Positions 13,083-13,084 of a DNA stretch of 13,084 nt are shown here, piece after piece (the first letter of the stretch is position 1; every line of letters begins with the position of its first letter). The stretch comes from Cyclostephanos tholiformis (lineage: Eukaryota; Bacillariophyta; Thalassiosirophyceae; Thalassiosirales; Thalassiosiraceae): assembly GCA_036939975.1 (NCBI GenBank), contig JALLPB010001062.1, forward strand, positions 1-13,084, in the 5' to 3' direction. Below the pieces are notes generated by a model. That model made no database searches. It was not told where the DNA came from and saw only the letters and a list, made by a program, of their open reading frames with translations. The position numbers and the translations under genes were made by a program.

Positions 13083-13084
13083 AT
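12806..13084 (-). CDS. C-terminal end of RT-RNase H frame, copy B (partial)
   Basis: The 92 visible codons match the last 92 residues of the copy A Pol frame (MKDFTLAEWRRLPKIGQH to VERT-QK) and end at the same stop. The catalytic domains would lie beyond the window edge. The whole visible part overlaps the recombinase frame. By eye it has more and less conservative replacements against copy A than the recombinase frame has over the same DNA, so this tail may be under little selection. Confidence 0.6.
   Translation of the reverse strand: MKDFTLAEWRRLPKIGQHTGDTGHDIADLWDWTLTYRGLSTRNGCVPSQGLLAASVGGPMAEGSESRLARSLALSRPLDRRSRWPVERTRQK

Larger units (their letters stand above)
11419..13084 (-). mobile_element. 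YR retrotransposon, copy B (partial, decayed)
   Basis: This is the 3' part of a second element in the same orientation, running off the window edge. It contains a 3' noncoding region (11419-11895), a broken recombinase gene and the end of the RT-RNase H frame. It is closely similar to copy A along its length but carries several indels and one premature stop. Whether the rest of the element exists beyond the window is unknown. Confidence 0.82.

Noticed and set aside
12806..13084. Separate small gene at the right edge
   Set aside because: It is the overlapping tail of the Pol frame of copy B and ends at the same stop as in copy A. It is not a new gene.

Overview
The window looks like nuclear DNA of a unicellular eukaryotic alga, most likely a diatom. 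The evidence is a long intron-free ORF for a protein with Asp/Asn-, Ser- and Arg-rich low-complexity tracts and membrane segments, a decayed Copia-type Gag fragment of the kind common in diatom genomes, and retroelements with tyrosine recombinases. No ribosome-binding sites, operons or tRNA/rRNA genes are visible. The organism is an inference. The eukaryotic nature is well supported.

Region 1 (1 to about 2660) is AT-rich and essentially gene-free. It holds imperfect palindromes, a degenerate Copia-like Gag relic on the plus strand (about 1032-1313), and an inverted-repeat unit built from CTAAGGGTT-like tandem repeats (about 1996-2141) that resembles a MITE. Region 2 (about 2664-4604, minus strand) is one probable host gene for an unrecognised, partly disordered, probably membrane-bound protein. 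Region 3 (4741-4901) is a short unassigned spacer.

Region 4 (4902 to about 11418, minus strand) is copy A of a tyrosine-recombinase (YR) retrotransposon of the DIRS/Ngaro/PAT group. In transcript order it has an AT-rich leader, a small basic ORF0, a Gag-like protein in two pieces, a reverse transcriptase-RNase H ORF, a YR ORF overlapping it in the -1 frame, and a 0.46-kb structured 3' noncoding region. RT (YVDD), RNase H (D-E-D-D) and YR (R, HxxR, W, Y) catalytic residues are all present. Only ORF0 and the Gag N-half start with ATG. ORF0 to Gag (one TAG) and Gag to Pol (one TGA) are same-frame neighbours separated by single stops. The two Gag halves are offset by -1 within an overlap that contains an ambiguous base (N at 9986).

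Region 5 (11419-13084, minus strand) is the 3' part of a second, diverged copy B in the same orientation, cut by the window edge. Its homology with copy A begins abruptly at the same base (4902 = 11419), which defines the element's 3' terminus. Copy B's recombinase is broken by two frameshifting insertions, one of them creating a 25-bp palindrome, and by a premature stop, so it is a decayed relative. The two copies form a head-to-tail pair and allow a comparative reading of coding constraint and of conserved hairpins in the 3' region.
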